Source: Treponema sp. UBA3862 (GTDB taxonomy: Bacteria > Spirochaetota > Spirochaetia > Treponematales > Treponemataceae). From it: a DNA stretch of 28,774 nt. Below the pieces are notes generated by a model that searched no databases, was not told the origin of the DNA, and saw only the letters and a program-made list of their open reading frames with translations. The position numbers and the translations under genes are program-made. Shown here piece after piece: positions 6,302 to 13,804 of the stretch (its first letter is position 1; every line of letters starts with the position of its first letter). Location of the stretch: NCBI GenBank assembly GCA_002392405.1, contig DGGY01000052.1, forward strand, positions 1 to 28,774, given 5' to 3'.

Positions 6302-7106
6302 TGTGATAGTGGATACTTTCTTCCGTCTCTGCTTCTACGTTGAACCATTTGAAGCCTGCTTGTTTCAGGCCCAGGTACACTTCACGGACTACGTCTTCTA
6401 CGAATCTCGGGTTATCGTAAGCGTGTTCGGTTACGTATTTTTCATCCTGGCGCTTCAGGATCGAATAAAGGGAAGTTGAAGCGCAGTTTTCTATCATTTC
6501 AATTACATCTTCTATCCAGAAAAATTTGGAGTATAGAACTTTTACCTTTACAAAGCCTCTCTGATTGTGTGCTCCATATTCTGAAATTGCCTTTGAGCAT
6601 GGGCAGAGGGTTGCAACCGGCACCTTTATCGTGATGAAGAATTTTGCACCGTTTGGGGATTTTAAGGGGCTACGCCCCTTAGGTGAGGGGGTGGCGCAAG
6701 ACTGCGAAGCAGGCTGAAGACAGGGGGAGACTTCCCCCTCATAAGAACACTGATATTCCATGAGGCCTGCACTGCCTGAAACCGGGGCTTTTTTTTCCAT
6801 AAAATACGGAAAAGTTATGCGGCCAAATGCACGCTCTGCGTCGAGTTTTGTGCGGATTTCTTCGAGCATCTCAAGAAAATTATTCATTGAAATGTCCGTG
6901 TGATATTTGTGGAAGACCTCGATAAAGCGGCTCATGTGTGTTCCCTTGTAATTGTGGGGAAGATTCACAAATAGATTTACCGAGGCTGTTGTATTCTGGA
7001 CTTTTTTATTTTTATCTAAAACCTGAACCGGATAGCGGACGTTTTTTACACCGACTTTCTGAAGCGGTACCTCGCGCGTATCCGGCGTGGACTGTATGTC
7101 TATCAT
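6264..7106 (-). CDS. folE2: GTP cyclohydrolase FolE2 (type IB)
   Basis: A 280-residue enzyme converting GTP to dihydroneopterin triphosphate, the entry to folate, pterin and queuosine synthesis. Family signs: the N-terminal TREVPLQKVGVKNVRYPV, SVNLFVNLPHNYKGTHMSRF, and the metal/catalytic KVPVATLCPCSKAISEYGAHNQRG (Cys168), then EDVVREVY near the end. About 30 residues at 124-153 are foreign to the family and encoded by a palindromic insertion that keeps the frame. The last codons are part of the 88-bp repeat. It starts 19 bp after folD with no clear ribosome site, so it is probably translated from a folD-folE2 transcript. FolE2 works with metals other than zinc in related enzymes, an adaptation to zinc limitation. 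Confidence 0.93.
   Translation of the reverse strand: MIDIQSTPDTREVPLQKVGVKNVRYPVQVLDKNKKVQNTTASVNLFVNLPHNYKGTHMSRFIEVFHKYHTDISMNNFLEMLEEIRTKLDAERAFGRITFPYFMEKKAPVSGSAGLMEYQCSYEGEVSPCLQPASQSCATPSPKGRSPLKSPNGAKFFITIKVPVATLCPCSKAISEYGAHNQRGFVKVKVLYSKFFWIEDVIEMIENCASTSLYSILKRQDEKYVTEHAYDNPRFVEDVVREVYLGLKQAGFKWFNVEAETEESIHYHNAYACAEYDSEK
6653..6742. repeat. Palindromic element inserted in frame in folE2
   Basis: About 90 bp inside folE2, containing two hairpins: AAGGGGC (6664-6670) with GCCCCTT (6674-6680), and AGGGGGA (6722-6728) with TCCCCCT (6733-6739). It encodes a Pro/Ser-rich stretch (PKGRSPLKSP among others) between the strand EYQCSYEGE and AKFFITIKVPV, without a stop or frameshift. The exact ends are estimated from where the family pattern breaks. 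Confidence 0.6.
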
Positions 7107-7125
7107 TTGTCGTTACCGGCAGTAG

Positions 7126-8007
7126 TTATTTTCCGCTGATTGTGTTTTCTGCTGCTTCGAGTGTATTGTACATCAGCATTGCGATTGTCATCGGTCCGAC
7201 TCCGCCCGGTACAGGTGTGATAAAGCCGGCTTTTTCTTTGATTGTGTCAAAGTCTGTGTCGCCGATAAGACGGAAGCCGCTCTTTTTTGTGCTGTCAGGG
7301 ATGCGGTTTACGCCAACATCGATTACAACGGCACCTTCTTTTACCATGTCAGCGGTTACTGTATGAGGATGACCTGAAGCGGCTACGATAATATCTGCCT
7401 GGCGTGTGATTTCTGCAAGATTTTTTGTTCCGGTATGGCACATTGTTACGGTACAGTTTGTTTCGCGACGGGCAAGAAGAAGTGTTACAGGTTTTCCAAC
7501 GATATTTGAGCGGCCGATTACTACTGCATGTTTTCCTGATGTTTCAATTCCCATGCGTTCAAGCAGAACGATGATTCCGTGTGGTGTACATGGAAGGAAG
7601 GCCTTTTTGCCGATTACAAGATTTCCCACATTTACAGGGTGAAAGCCGTCTACGTCTTTTGACGGATCAATTGCCATGATTACTTTGTCTTCATCAATAT
7701 GCTTTGGAAGAGGAAGCTGAACTAAAATTCCGTGAACTGTATCATCTTTATTGAGTTTATCGATAAGCGCAAGAAGTTCTTCTTCTGTTGTATTTTCAGG
7801 AAGTTCTTCTGAACGGTCTTTCATGCCTGCTTCTGCAAGGGCCTTGCGTTTTCCTGTAACATAGCTTACTGAAGCTGGATTTTCGCCTACAAGGATGACT
7901 GCGAGGCAGGGTGTAATTCCTTTTGCCTTAAGGGCAGCAACTTTTTCTGCAACGCCTGCGCGGACATCAAGCGCAATCTGTTTTCCGTCAATAATCTGTG
8001 CACTCAT
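7126..8007 (-). CDS. folD: Bifunctional methylene-THF dehydrogenase/methenyl-THF cyclohydrolase
   Basis: A 293-residue enzyme from ATG at 8007 ([12 protein letters not shown]), with AGAGG about 8 nt upstream; the longer open frame to 8082 adds residues unlike the family. It interconverts 5,10-methylene-THF and 10-formyl-THF using NADP. Motifs: Tyr49 and Lys53 (YVTGKRKA, the YxxxK catalytic pair), [32 protein letters not shown], the nucleotide-binding [11 protein letters not shown], and [11 protein letters not shown] near the end. It leads a two-gene unit with folE2 and is divergent from the outer-membrane protein gene. It provides the methylene-THF that MetF reduces for MetH. Confidence 0.95.
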   Translation of the reverse strand: MSAQIIDGKQIALDVRAGVAEKVAALKAKGITPCLAVILVGENPASVSYVTGKRKALAEAGMKDRSEELPENTTEEELLALIDKLNKDDTVHGILVQLPLPKHIDEDKVIMAIDPSKDVDGFHPVNVGNLVIGKKAFLPCTPHGIIVLLERMGIETSGKHAVVIGRSNIVGKPVTLLLARRETNCTVTMCHTGTKNLAEITRQADIIVAASGHPHTVTADMVKEGAVVIDVGVNRIPDSTKKSGFRLIGDTDFDTIKEKAGFITPVPGGVGPMTIAMLMYNTLEAAENTISGK

Positions 8008-8026
8008 TTTGTAACCTCTGAAACCT

Positions 8027-8075
8027 GATATAAATTGTGTAACCCTGCAGTTCAAAAGATGTTTATTTTTTGAAC
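8027..8075 (-). promoter_or_regulatory. Candidate folD promoter with overlapping inverted repeat
   Basis: Minus-strand TTGAAC (8050-8055), a 17-bp spacer and TATATC (8027-8032), each matching 4 of 6 consensus bases, ends 19 bp before the folD ATG. The -35 box is part of an inverted repeat, GTTCAAAA (8050-8057) with TTTTGAAC (8068-8075), which could be an operator. Confidence 0.35.
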
Positions 8076-8290
8076 GCCGCAAAAAGACGTTTATATTGAA
8101 ACAAACGCTCTAAATAGGGTATTATCACAAGAGCATCCTCAAAAAAACACAATTTTTAGAGGCACCCTTCAAATAAACTATACTTATTTTTTTATAAAAA
8201 TGCTATGGGAAGGACAAAAGTTAAACCAAAACCTTTTTTGAAAAACCCTTTTGTAAATCCTGGAAGTTATTTAAAAAAAGTGAGGACATG

Positions 8291-8893
8291 ATGAAAAAAT
8301 ATTTTGTGCTTGTATGCGCAGTTTTAATGCTTTCTTCCTACACATGGGCCCAGGAAGAATTCGAAGAAGAAGACAGATTTGCTGTTGAATACAATTTCAA
8401 TGAACCGGGCGACCAGTTCATCAACATTTCACTTATGGCTACTTTCCCGCTTAACTTCGGCGGAAGTTTTCCTCTCTACCGCGAAGGACAGCTTGCAACA
8501 GGCGGCGCAGGTTCAATCGGATACCACAGATTCATTACTTCATGGTTTGCAATCGGAATGGATTTGAGTTTCGGTTATGCACCAACTATCGGTGAAAATA
8601 TGTTCACTTATGTTCCGTTCACCCTCTGCTTTACCTTCCAGCCTTCATATAAACGTTTTGAATTTCCTCTGACCTTTGGAATCGGCTGTGCTACAGAAAG
8701 TTACCTTAACCGCACATATTTTCCTGGTCTTATAATAAAACCTCAGGCCGGCGTTTTTTACCGCGCCACACCAAGCTGGTCATTCGGCATAAGGGGCGAA
8801 TACATGATGATGCCTCAGTGGTATGACGATTCTCAGTATGATGATATCGGTCACTTTGCTTCCTTTGCGATTGCTGCAAGATACCACTTCTAA
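8291..8893 (+). CDS. Small outer-membrane beta-barrel protein
   Basis: A 200-residue protein with a signal peptide (MKKYFVLVCAVLMLSSYTWAQ) and alternating aromatic/polar strands typical of an 8-stranded barrel, ending in RYHF, the terminal Phe used for barrel assembly. Glycine-rich turns and repeated aromatic girdle positions support an outer-membrane location. ATG at 8291 is preferred over 8288 because GAGG at 8282-8285 is then 5 nt away instead of 2. From memory, T. pallidum has an OmpW-like barrel (TP0733) next to folD (TP0732), which this arrangement matches. The lipoprotein gene follows after 24 bp, so the two are probably one operon. The ligand is unknown. Confidence 0.8.
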   Translation: MKKYFVLVCAVLMLSSYTWAQEEFEEEDRFAVEYNFNEPGDQFINISLMATFPLNFGGSFPLYREGQLATGGAGSIGYHRFITSWFAIGMDLSFGYAPTIGENMFTYVPFTLCFTFQPSYKRFEFPLTFGIGCATESYLNRTYFPGLIIKPQAGVFYRATPSWSFGIRGEYMMMPQWYDDSQYDDIGHFASFAIAARYHF

Positions 8894-8917
8894 TCTTTAA
8901 TTTGACGGAAAGTAAAA

Positions 8918-10138
8918 ATGAAAAAACTGATTAAAAAAACTGCTTTATTTTTAACACTCACTGCAGCTGCTGTTTTAACCTCATGCAGCGGAGTTATTTT
9001 TGACACAATCCGCGAAGAAGTAAAACTTGCTGATTCCCAGATTTCAGGAACCGTGTATTCAATTGTACGTCTGCAGGAAGGGGGAGAGGTGCAGGAAGGG
9101 GGAAAGGAATACCTCCTTACTTCACTCGGCACAATCTGGAAAAAGAACATTACAGAAGCAGCATCCAATGGAACAGATACTGACCGTGACGGTGACGGCA
9201 TAAGCACCTCTGATTCAGGTCACTGGTCAAAATTTACAAGCCCTGCAAAAAATGTAAGAACCATGGCATCTAACAAAAATGAAGAGCTTTATGTCCTTGC
9301 ACAGACTATTGCAGAAGTTGTAGATGACGGTGAACTTGTTGTCTCAGGCTGGACAATGTACTATTACAAAAATGGCAGCTGGAAGACTGTAACATATGAA
9401 AACGGAAATGATGTTTCTTTCTATTCCACCAGCACATCTGAAATAGTAATGGTTTTCGGAACAAACAGCCCGAACAACGACAATCGTTACGCCTTTGCAA
9501 ACATAAAGGGAACCCTTTACGAATTAAGCGGTGGAATTGCCAGTGAATATAATCCTGGCGACAATGCAAAAGATATTGATAACTCGACAGACATCAGCGC
9601 AAGTGCAGTAAGTGCAGCTTATCTTAATGATAAAGTCTATTTTTCAGACAATTACGGAATGACGACAAACGAAGCTTATGGCAAAGATGCAGACACAATT
9701 TATGTTTCTGACGGTGACTATATTTATTACAACGATGAAAACAAAGATGGAAAAGGAAACGGATGGAAAGCCGGAAATAAAAACTCTGACTACTCTTCTG
9801 CCCTCGCCCTGGGCTACGCTGAAGGCACAGGTCTTCTGATGGGCACTTCCGATGGACTTATAATTGCAACTCTAACTCTTGATGACGAGAGCGGTATTTA
9901 TATTCCTGACGGCGGCACAGGAAATCTTCCGTCAAACACATCTTCAACCCTTTCTTCATATTATGAAGTACATAATCTTCTTGTGATTGACCCTTCAAAA
10001 GCATTATCGTCAAGTTCAGGTACAGACATTTATGCTTCAGTTGATTTCACAGGAACTTCTTCAAGCTCATCTGCCGTTTTCCAGAATGTAGGCATGTGGG
10101 CATACTATCCGGGAAGAAATAAGTGGAACCGCGAATAG
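8918..10138 (+). CDS. Predicted lipoprotein, 406 residues
   Basis: Starts MKKLIKKTALFLTLTAAAVLTSC, a lipoprotein signal peptide with Cys23, so the mature protein is lipid-anchored. The body is rich in Ser, Thr, Gly, Asp and Tyr with recurring short beta segments (ELYVLAQT, KVYFSDNYG, LLMGTSDGLIIAT), suggestive of propeller-like blades, though no domain is named with confidence. A DTDRDGDGIS stretch (about 88-97) resembles a calcium-binding loop. An 18-bp direct repeat at 9072-9107 gives two QEGG units. It lies 24 bp after the barrel protein, with a weak GGAAAG ribosome site, and may be its partner. Its stop codon is part of a strong terminator hairpin. It ends in a Gly-Arg-Asn-Lys-Trp segment. 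Confidence 0.75.
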   Translation: MKKLIKKTALFLTLTAAAVLTSCSGVIFDTIREEVKLADSQISGTVYSIVRLQEGGEVQEGGKEYLLTSLGTIWKKNITEAASNGTDTDRDGDGISTSDSGHWSKFTSPAKNVRTMASNKNEELYVLAQTIAEVVDDGELVVSGWTMYYYKNGSWKTVTYENGNDVSFYSTSTSEIVMVFGTNSPNNDNRYAFANIKGTLYELSGGIASEYNPGDNAKDIDNSTDISASAVSAAYLNDKVYFSDNYGMTTNEAYGKDADTIYVSDGDYIYYNDENKDGKGNGWKAGNKNSDYSSALALGYAEGTGLLMGTSDGLIIATLTLDDESGIYIPDGGTGNLPSNTSSTLSSYYEVHNLLVIDPSKALSSSSGTDIYASVDFTGTSSSSSAVFQNVGMWAYYPGRNKWNRE

Positions 10139-10167
10139 AAAAATCCATCCTTGGATTTTTCTATTCG
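10132..10167 (+). terminator. 15-bp perfect hairpin over the lipoprotein stop codon
   Basis: CGAATAGAAAAATCC (10132-10146) pairs perfectly with GGATTTTTCTATTCG (10153-10167) around a 6-nt loop. The TAG stop (10136-10138) is inside the left arm. There is no long T run after it, so it may act as an mRNA 3' stabiliser or bidirectional terminator and not as a classic Rho-independent site. Confidence 0.6.
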
Positions 10168-10440
10168 ACAGGATTGCTTTGCAATCCTGTCAGAAATTAA
10201 ACTCTAAGTGGCATCCTTGACAAAAAAAAAACATCCATGCAATTTGTTATTCGCAACAATTTTCTACGAAAATTCTTGCTTGTCTGAACAGCGCATCCGT
10301 GCGCTGCTTTTTTTTCCAGGATTGCTTTGCAATCCTGTCAGAAATTAAGCTCTAAGTGGCATCCTTGCCACAAAAAAACCATCCATGCAATTTGTTACTC
10401 GCAACAATTTTCTTCGAAAATTCTTGCCTGTCTCTTCAGC
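10168..10440. repeat. 148-bp direct duplication with several hairpins
   Basis: Two copies at about 10168-10292 and 10316-10440 share the order: AGGATTGC/GCAATCCT hairpin (loop TTT), CAGAAATTAA, CTCTAAGTGGCATCCTTG, an A run, CATCCATGCAATTTGTTA, and AATTTTC/GAAAATT hairpin. Most differences are single bases in loops. No open frame or ribosome site is seen, so this 370-bp gap before rarA is non-coding and repeat-derived. It probably belongs to a dispersed palindromic family. Confidence 0.75.
10289..10315 (+). terminator. Rho-independent terminator between the two duplicated units
   Basis: CAGCGCA (10289-10295) and TGCGCTG (10300-10306) form a 7-bp stem with a 4-nt loop, and eight T residues follow from 10308. 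This is the likely end of transcripts from the barrel-lipoprotein operon. Confidence 0.75.
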
Positions 10441-10496
10441 ACTTCCTTGCCACAAAAATTAGTGTGACAAATGTATCAGCACAAAACATCAAAATA

Positions 10497-10512
10497 TGAT
10501 ATACTCACTGCA
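10497..10512 (+). promoter_or_regulatory. Extended -10 promoter placed for a leaderless rarA mRNA
   Basis: TG-A-TATACT: the extended TG at 10497-10498 and the -10 box at 10500-10505. Only 6 nt separate the box from the rarA ATG, so transcription would begin at or beside the A of the start codon. There is no Shine-Dalgarno sequence and no good -35 box. Confidence 0.5.
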
Positions 10513-12950
10513 TGGCTGATTTATTTGATACTGCAACTTCCCAGAAAGAACCTCTTGCTGCGCGCTTACGTCCGCGGAACCTGGATGAATATATCGGCCA
10601 GGACCATATTGTCGGGAAAGGACGGCTTCTTCGCCGCGCCATTGCCGCTGATCAGCTTACTTCCGTTATTTTTTATGGGCCCCCGGGCTGCGGAAAAACT
10701 ACCCTCGCCCGGGTAATTGCAAACCACACTAAATCAAATTTTATCACCTTAAACGCCGTTCTTACCGGAGTAGCAGAAATCCGCACTTCCATAAAACAGG
10801 CTGAAGAATACTACCGCCTCTACCAGCGGCACACAATTTTATTTGTAGATGAAGTTCACCGCTGGAACAAAGCCCAGCAGGACGCACTCCTTCCCTGGGT
10901 TGAAAACGGAACCATAATTTTAATCGGCGCAACAACTGAGAACCCTTTTTTTGAAGTAAACAAGGCCCTTGTTTCAAGAAGCCGTGTATTCCAGTTAAAA
11001 CCTCTGACAAAAGACGACCTCTTGAAAGCAGCACAGTTTGCCCTCTCGGATACCGAACGCGGTTACGGACACTGGAATGTTGAATTTGAAAAAGGAGCCC
11101 TGGAACATCTTATTGAAACTGCAAACGGAGACGCCCGCTCCCTGCTCAATGCCCTTGAACTTGCAGTTGAAACCACTCCTGAAAAATGGGATCCCTACAA
11201 CGCAAATCCCCAGCCTGCCTGGGGCTCAAAAATCTACATTTCTAAGGAAGCGGCAGAAGAATCGATTCAAAAAAAGGTCGTTCTCTATGACAGGGACGGC
11301 GACTACCATTACGACATAATATCTGCCTTCATAAAATCACTGAGGGGAAGAGACCCTGATGCCGCAATGTACTGGCTTGCCCGCATGGTACGTGCCGGAG
11401 AGGATCCTCATTACATTTTCCGCCGCATGCTCATTTCTTCCTGCGAAGACACCGGACTTGCTGACCCTCAGGCTGTAAGTGTAGTTGAAAGCTGTGCCCA
11501 GGCCTTTGACAGGGTGGGCATGCCTGAAGGAAGATATTTTCTTGCACACGCAGCCCTCTACCTTTCAACCTGCCCAAAATCAAATTCAAGCATGGCATTT
11601 TTCGATGCCCTTTCAAGCGTCGAAAAAGAAGATACTGAAGTTCCAAACCATCTGAGGGACTCAAGCCGCGATGCAGAAGGTTTCGGTCACGGCGAAGGCT
11701 ATCTTTATCCTCATGCATACCGCGACCACTGGGTAGCACAGCAGTACCTGCCTTCTGAACTTGTGGGACGAATTTTTTACACACCTACAAACCAGGGCTA
11801 TGAAGCAAAAATCAAGGAAGATGTTTTAAGCCGCCGGGAAATGCAGATTTCTTCAATTCTTGAACACATTGAACCTGAAAAGCCTGATACCTCCGCTTCC
11901 TGCGGCATGCATCCCCTTCCTCACTTTGCCTCTGATTTTGATAATCCGATTGGAGAATGGTGGATAAACAAAAACTTTGAGAAATCTTCCGTAAAAAAAG
12001 GCGAAAACCTTACCTTTACTCCTAAAAATGAGCGCAGGGAAAACGCACTCGACAGGGCTGATAAAGCCTGGCGGAACAGACTCGATTCCAACAGGGCTGA
12101 AGCCCTTACAATGGTGCGTGATGCAATGGTCAATCTGTCAGATCTTAAACGGCACACAAGAAGCCTTGTCTGGAATGCTGATGACGGACTTTTACTCTGG
12201 GATGTAAGCAGAAAAACTCCTGAAGGCGTAACTGCAGGTCTCTGCTCAAACAAAAGAGGCCTTGAAATTCTTGAGCAGTACGGCCGAACACTTGAAGATT
12301 TAGACCGCCCTCTCCTGATGCTCCGTCCTGAGAGCATAGAAAACTATCTGACGGCACAGGTTTTTGCCGCAGTTCTTGAACAGTACAACGAAAAAGGAAT
12401 GATTTTTGACCGCATATTCTTCCGCGATCCGTTTAACTGCCAGGACAGTGTAGACGTTCTTGCAGACGCACTGAAAAAACTTCCGCCGCACTTAATAAGC
12501 CCTGACCTTAAAATTGTAATCAGCCAGAGGATTCCTTCAAAAACTCAGAGACTGAGTGAACTTATTTACAGTCAGATTCTTCAGGACTCTACACGCGCCT
12601 CTTTTGAGGGAATATTAAAAAAGATGCAGGAAGCTGAAGATGCCTTTTTCTCAAACGAAGACAATCCTCTTTTTGCCTGGGACGAAAAATCAATTGACGA
12701 AGCGTTTACAGAGCGGGGCTTTACCGTAAAATCAGCATCAAAAGTAATAACCGAAAAGCGCCGCATAAGTGAAAATGAAATCAACCGCTGGTTTGACACA
12801 GAGCATTCTCAGTACGGAACAGCAGTTTCTGCAGGAACAGGAACAGAAGACTTCAATAAAATCAAAAATCTTCTCTTAAGCGCAAGAGAAAATGCTTTAT
12901 TCAACTGGAACACTGCAATTGAGTTTTTAACCGTTTCTGTGGTAAAGTAA
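10512..12950 (+). CDS. rarA: RarA/MgsA AAA+ ATPase fused to an unknown C-terminal domain
   Basis: An 812-residue fusion. Residues 1-445 are RarA, an AAA+ ATPase that acts at stalled replication forks with SSB: Walker A GPPGCGKTT (56-64), Walker B LFVDEVHRW (Asp113, Glu114), sensor-1 GATTENP (139-145), arginine finger SRSR (155-158), and the C-terminal tetramer domain ending VGRIFYTPTNQGYE. RarA alone is about 440 residues; here about 370 more follow, including LLLWDVSRKTPEG, a FDRIFFRDPF strand and LKIVISQRIPS, in an order that suggests a Rossmann-type methyltransferase-like fold. Proteins of this shape are known in databases as RarA/unknown-domain fusions. No ribosome site; a -10 box lies 6 nt before the ATG. 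adk follows after 42 bp. Confidence 0.9.
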   Translation: MADLFDTATSQKEPLAARLRPRNLDEYIGQDHIVGKGRLLRRAIAADQLTSVIFYGPPGCGKTTLARVIANHTKSNFITLNAVLTGVAEIRTSIKQAEEYYRLYQRHTILFVDEVHRWNKAQQDALLPWVENGTIILIGATTENPFFEVNKALVSRSRVFQLKPLTKDDLLKAAQFALSDTERGYGHWNVEFEKGALEHLIETANGDARSLLNALELAVETTPEKWDPYNANPQPAWGSKIYISKEAAEESIQKKVVLYDRDGDYHYDIISAFIKSLRGRDPDAAMYWLARMVRAGEDPHYIFRRMLISSCEDTGLADPQAVSVVESCAQAFDRVGMPEGRYFLAHAALYLSTCPKSNSSMAFFDALSSVEKEDTEVPNHLRDSSRDAEGFGHGEGYLYPHAYRDHWVAQQYLPSELVGRIFYTPTNQGYEAKIKEDVLSRREMQISSILEHIEPEKPDTSASCGMHPLPHFASDFDNPIGEWWINKNFEKSSVKKGENLTFTPKNERRENALDRADKAWRNRLDSNRAEALTMVRDAMVNLSDLKRHTRSLVWNADDGLLLWDVSRKTPEGVTAGLCSNKRGLEILEQYGRTLEDLDRPLLMLRPESIENYLTAQVFAAVLEQYNEKGMIFDRIFFRDPFNCQDSVDVLADALKKLPPHLISPDLKIVISQRIPSKTQRLSELIYSQILQDSTRASFEGILKKMQEAEDAFFSNEDNPLFAWDEKSIDEAFTERGFTVKSASKVITEKRRISENEINRWFDTEHSQYGTAVSAGTGTEDFNKIKNLLLSARENALFNWNTAIEFLTVSVVK

Positions 12951-12992
12951 GTAAAACAAGCGGGCAACCGCATTATATGGAGCACAGATAAA

Positions 12993-13622
12993 ATGAATTT
13001 CATCTTTTTAGGACCACCAGGAGCAGGAAAAGGCACTCTGGCAAAAGAAGCTGCAAAAGCTTACAATATTCCTCACATTTCTACGGGGGATATTTTCCGT
13101 GAAAACATCAAAAACGGAACAGAACTGGGAAAAAAGGCAAAGGCAATTATTGATGCCGGCGGACTTGTAAGCGATGAAATCACAATCGGACTTGTAAAAG
13201 ACCGTCTTTCTCAGCCTGACACAAAAAACGGCTACATTCTTGACGGATTCCCGCGCACAATTCCTCAGGCAGAAGCCCTGGAAACATTTGCAAAAATTGA
13301 CGCTGCCGTAAACTTTGACATTGCAGACGAAGCAGTTGTTGAACGTCTCGGCGGCCGTGTATGCTGCAAAGAATGCGGACAGATGTACCACACAAAATTC
13401 AACCCGCCGAAAACAGCAGGAAAATGCGACAAATGCGGCGGAGAGCTTTATACACGCGATGACGACAAAACAGAAAGCATCCAGAACCGTCTTGTAGTTT
13501 ACCGCAAGTCAACAGCTCCGCTCATCGACTTCTACAAAAACAAGGGCAACCTCGTTGATATCGATGCACGCCCGGCTCCGGAAAAAGTACTTGAAGAATT
13601 CAAGAATAAGTTCAAAAACTAA
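12993..13622 (+). CDS. adk: Adenylate kinase, zinc-type lid
   Basis: A 209-residue enzyme catalysing ATP + AMP to 2 ADP in the cytoplasm. P-loop GPPGAGKGT (7-15), AMP-site STGDIFR (30-36), the DGFPRT motif (84-89) and a long lid. The lid has Cys125, Cys128, Cys145 and Cys148 in a C-x2-C-x16-C-x2-C arrangement, which in this family binds a structural zinc. Length is that of long-lid bacterial enzymes. A GGAG lies about 11 nt upstream of the ATG. It follows rarA on the same strand and is closed by a strong terminator at 13643-13671. Confidence 0.96.
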   Translation: MNFIFLGPPGAGKGTLAKEAAKAYNIPHISTGDIFRENIKNGTELGKKAKAIIDAGGLVSDEITIGLVKDRLSQPDTKNGYILDGFPRTIPQAEALETFAKIDAAVNFDIADEAVVERLGGRVCCKECGQMYHTKFNPPKTAGKCDKCGGELYTRDDDKTESIQNRLVVYRKSTAPLIDFYKNKGNLVDIDARPAPEKVLEEFKNKFKN

Positions 13623-13642
13623 ATAATTTTTTCTGACATATA

Positions 13643-13671
13643 CAGACGCCCCTGCGGCGTCTGTTTTTTTT
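13643..13671 (+). terminator. Rho-independent terminator of adk
   Basis: CAGACGCC (13643-13650) and GGCGTCTG (13656-13663) form a perfect 8-bp stem with loop CCTGC, followed by eight T residues (13664-13671). Confidence 0.92.
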
Positions 13672-13713
13672 AACAATGTTTTTTATCACGGCAGTTTAAA
13701 AAATCACAAATAA

Positions 13714-13722
13714 TGTTATAAT
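13714..13722 (+). promoter_or_regulatory. Extended -10 promoter of the signalling gene
   Basis: TG-T-TATAAT with the consensus -10 at 13717-13722 and the TG extension at 13714-13715. The -35 region (GTTTAA) is weak, as usual for extended -10 promoters. It implies a leader of about 75 nt before the ATG at 13805. Confidence 0.55.
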
Positions 13723-13804
13723 TTAATATAGAAATCTTTATTTGCCTCACCTGCTGCACTTATTTAAGATTTTCTTTTCATGTTAAAAAAGTCCGGAGTT
13801 TTTT

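Noticed and set aside
7126..8082. 318-residue version of FolD
   Set aside because: The first 25 residues do not fit the family and would overlap the promoter-like elements; ATG at 8007 has a ribosome site.
11337..12799. Several minus-strand open frames within rarA
   Set aside because: Antisense shadows of the rarA frame with no start signals or recognisable products.
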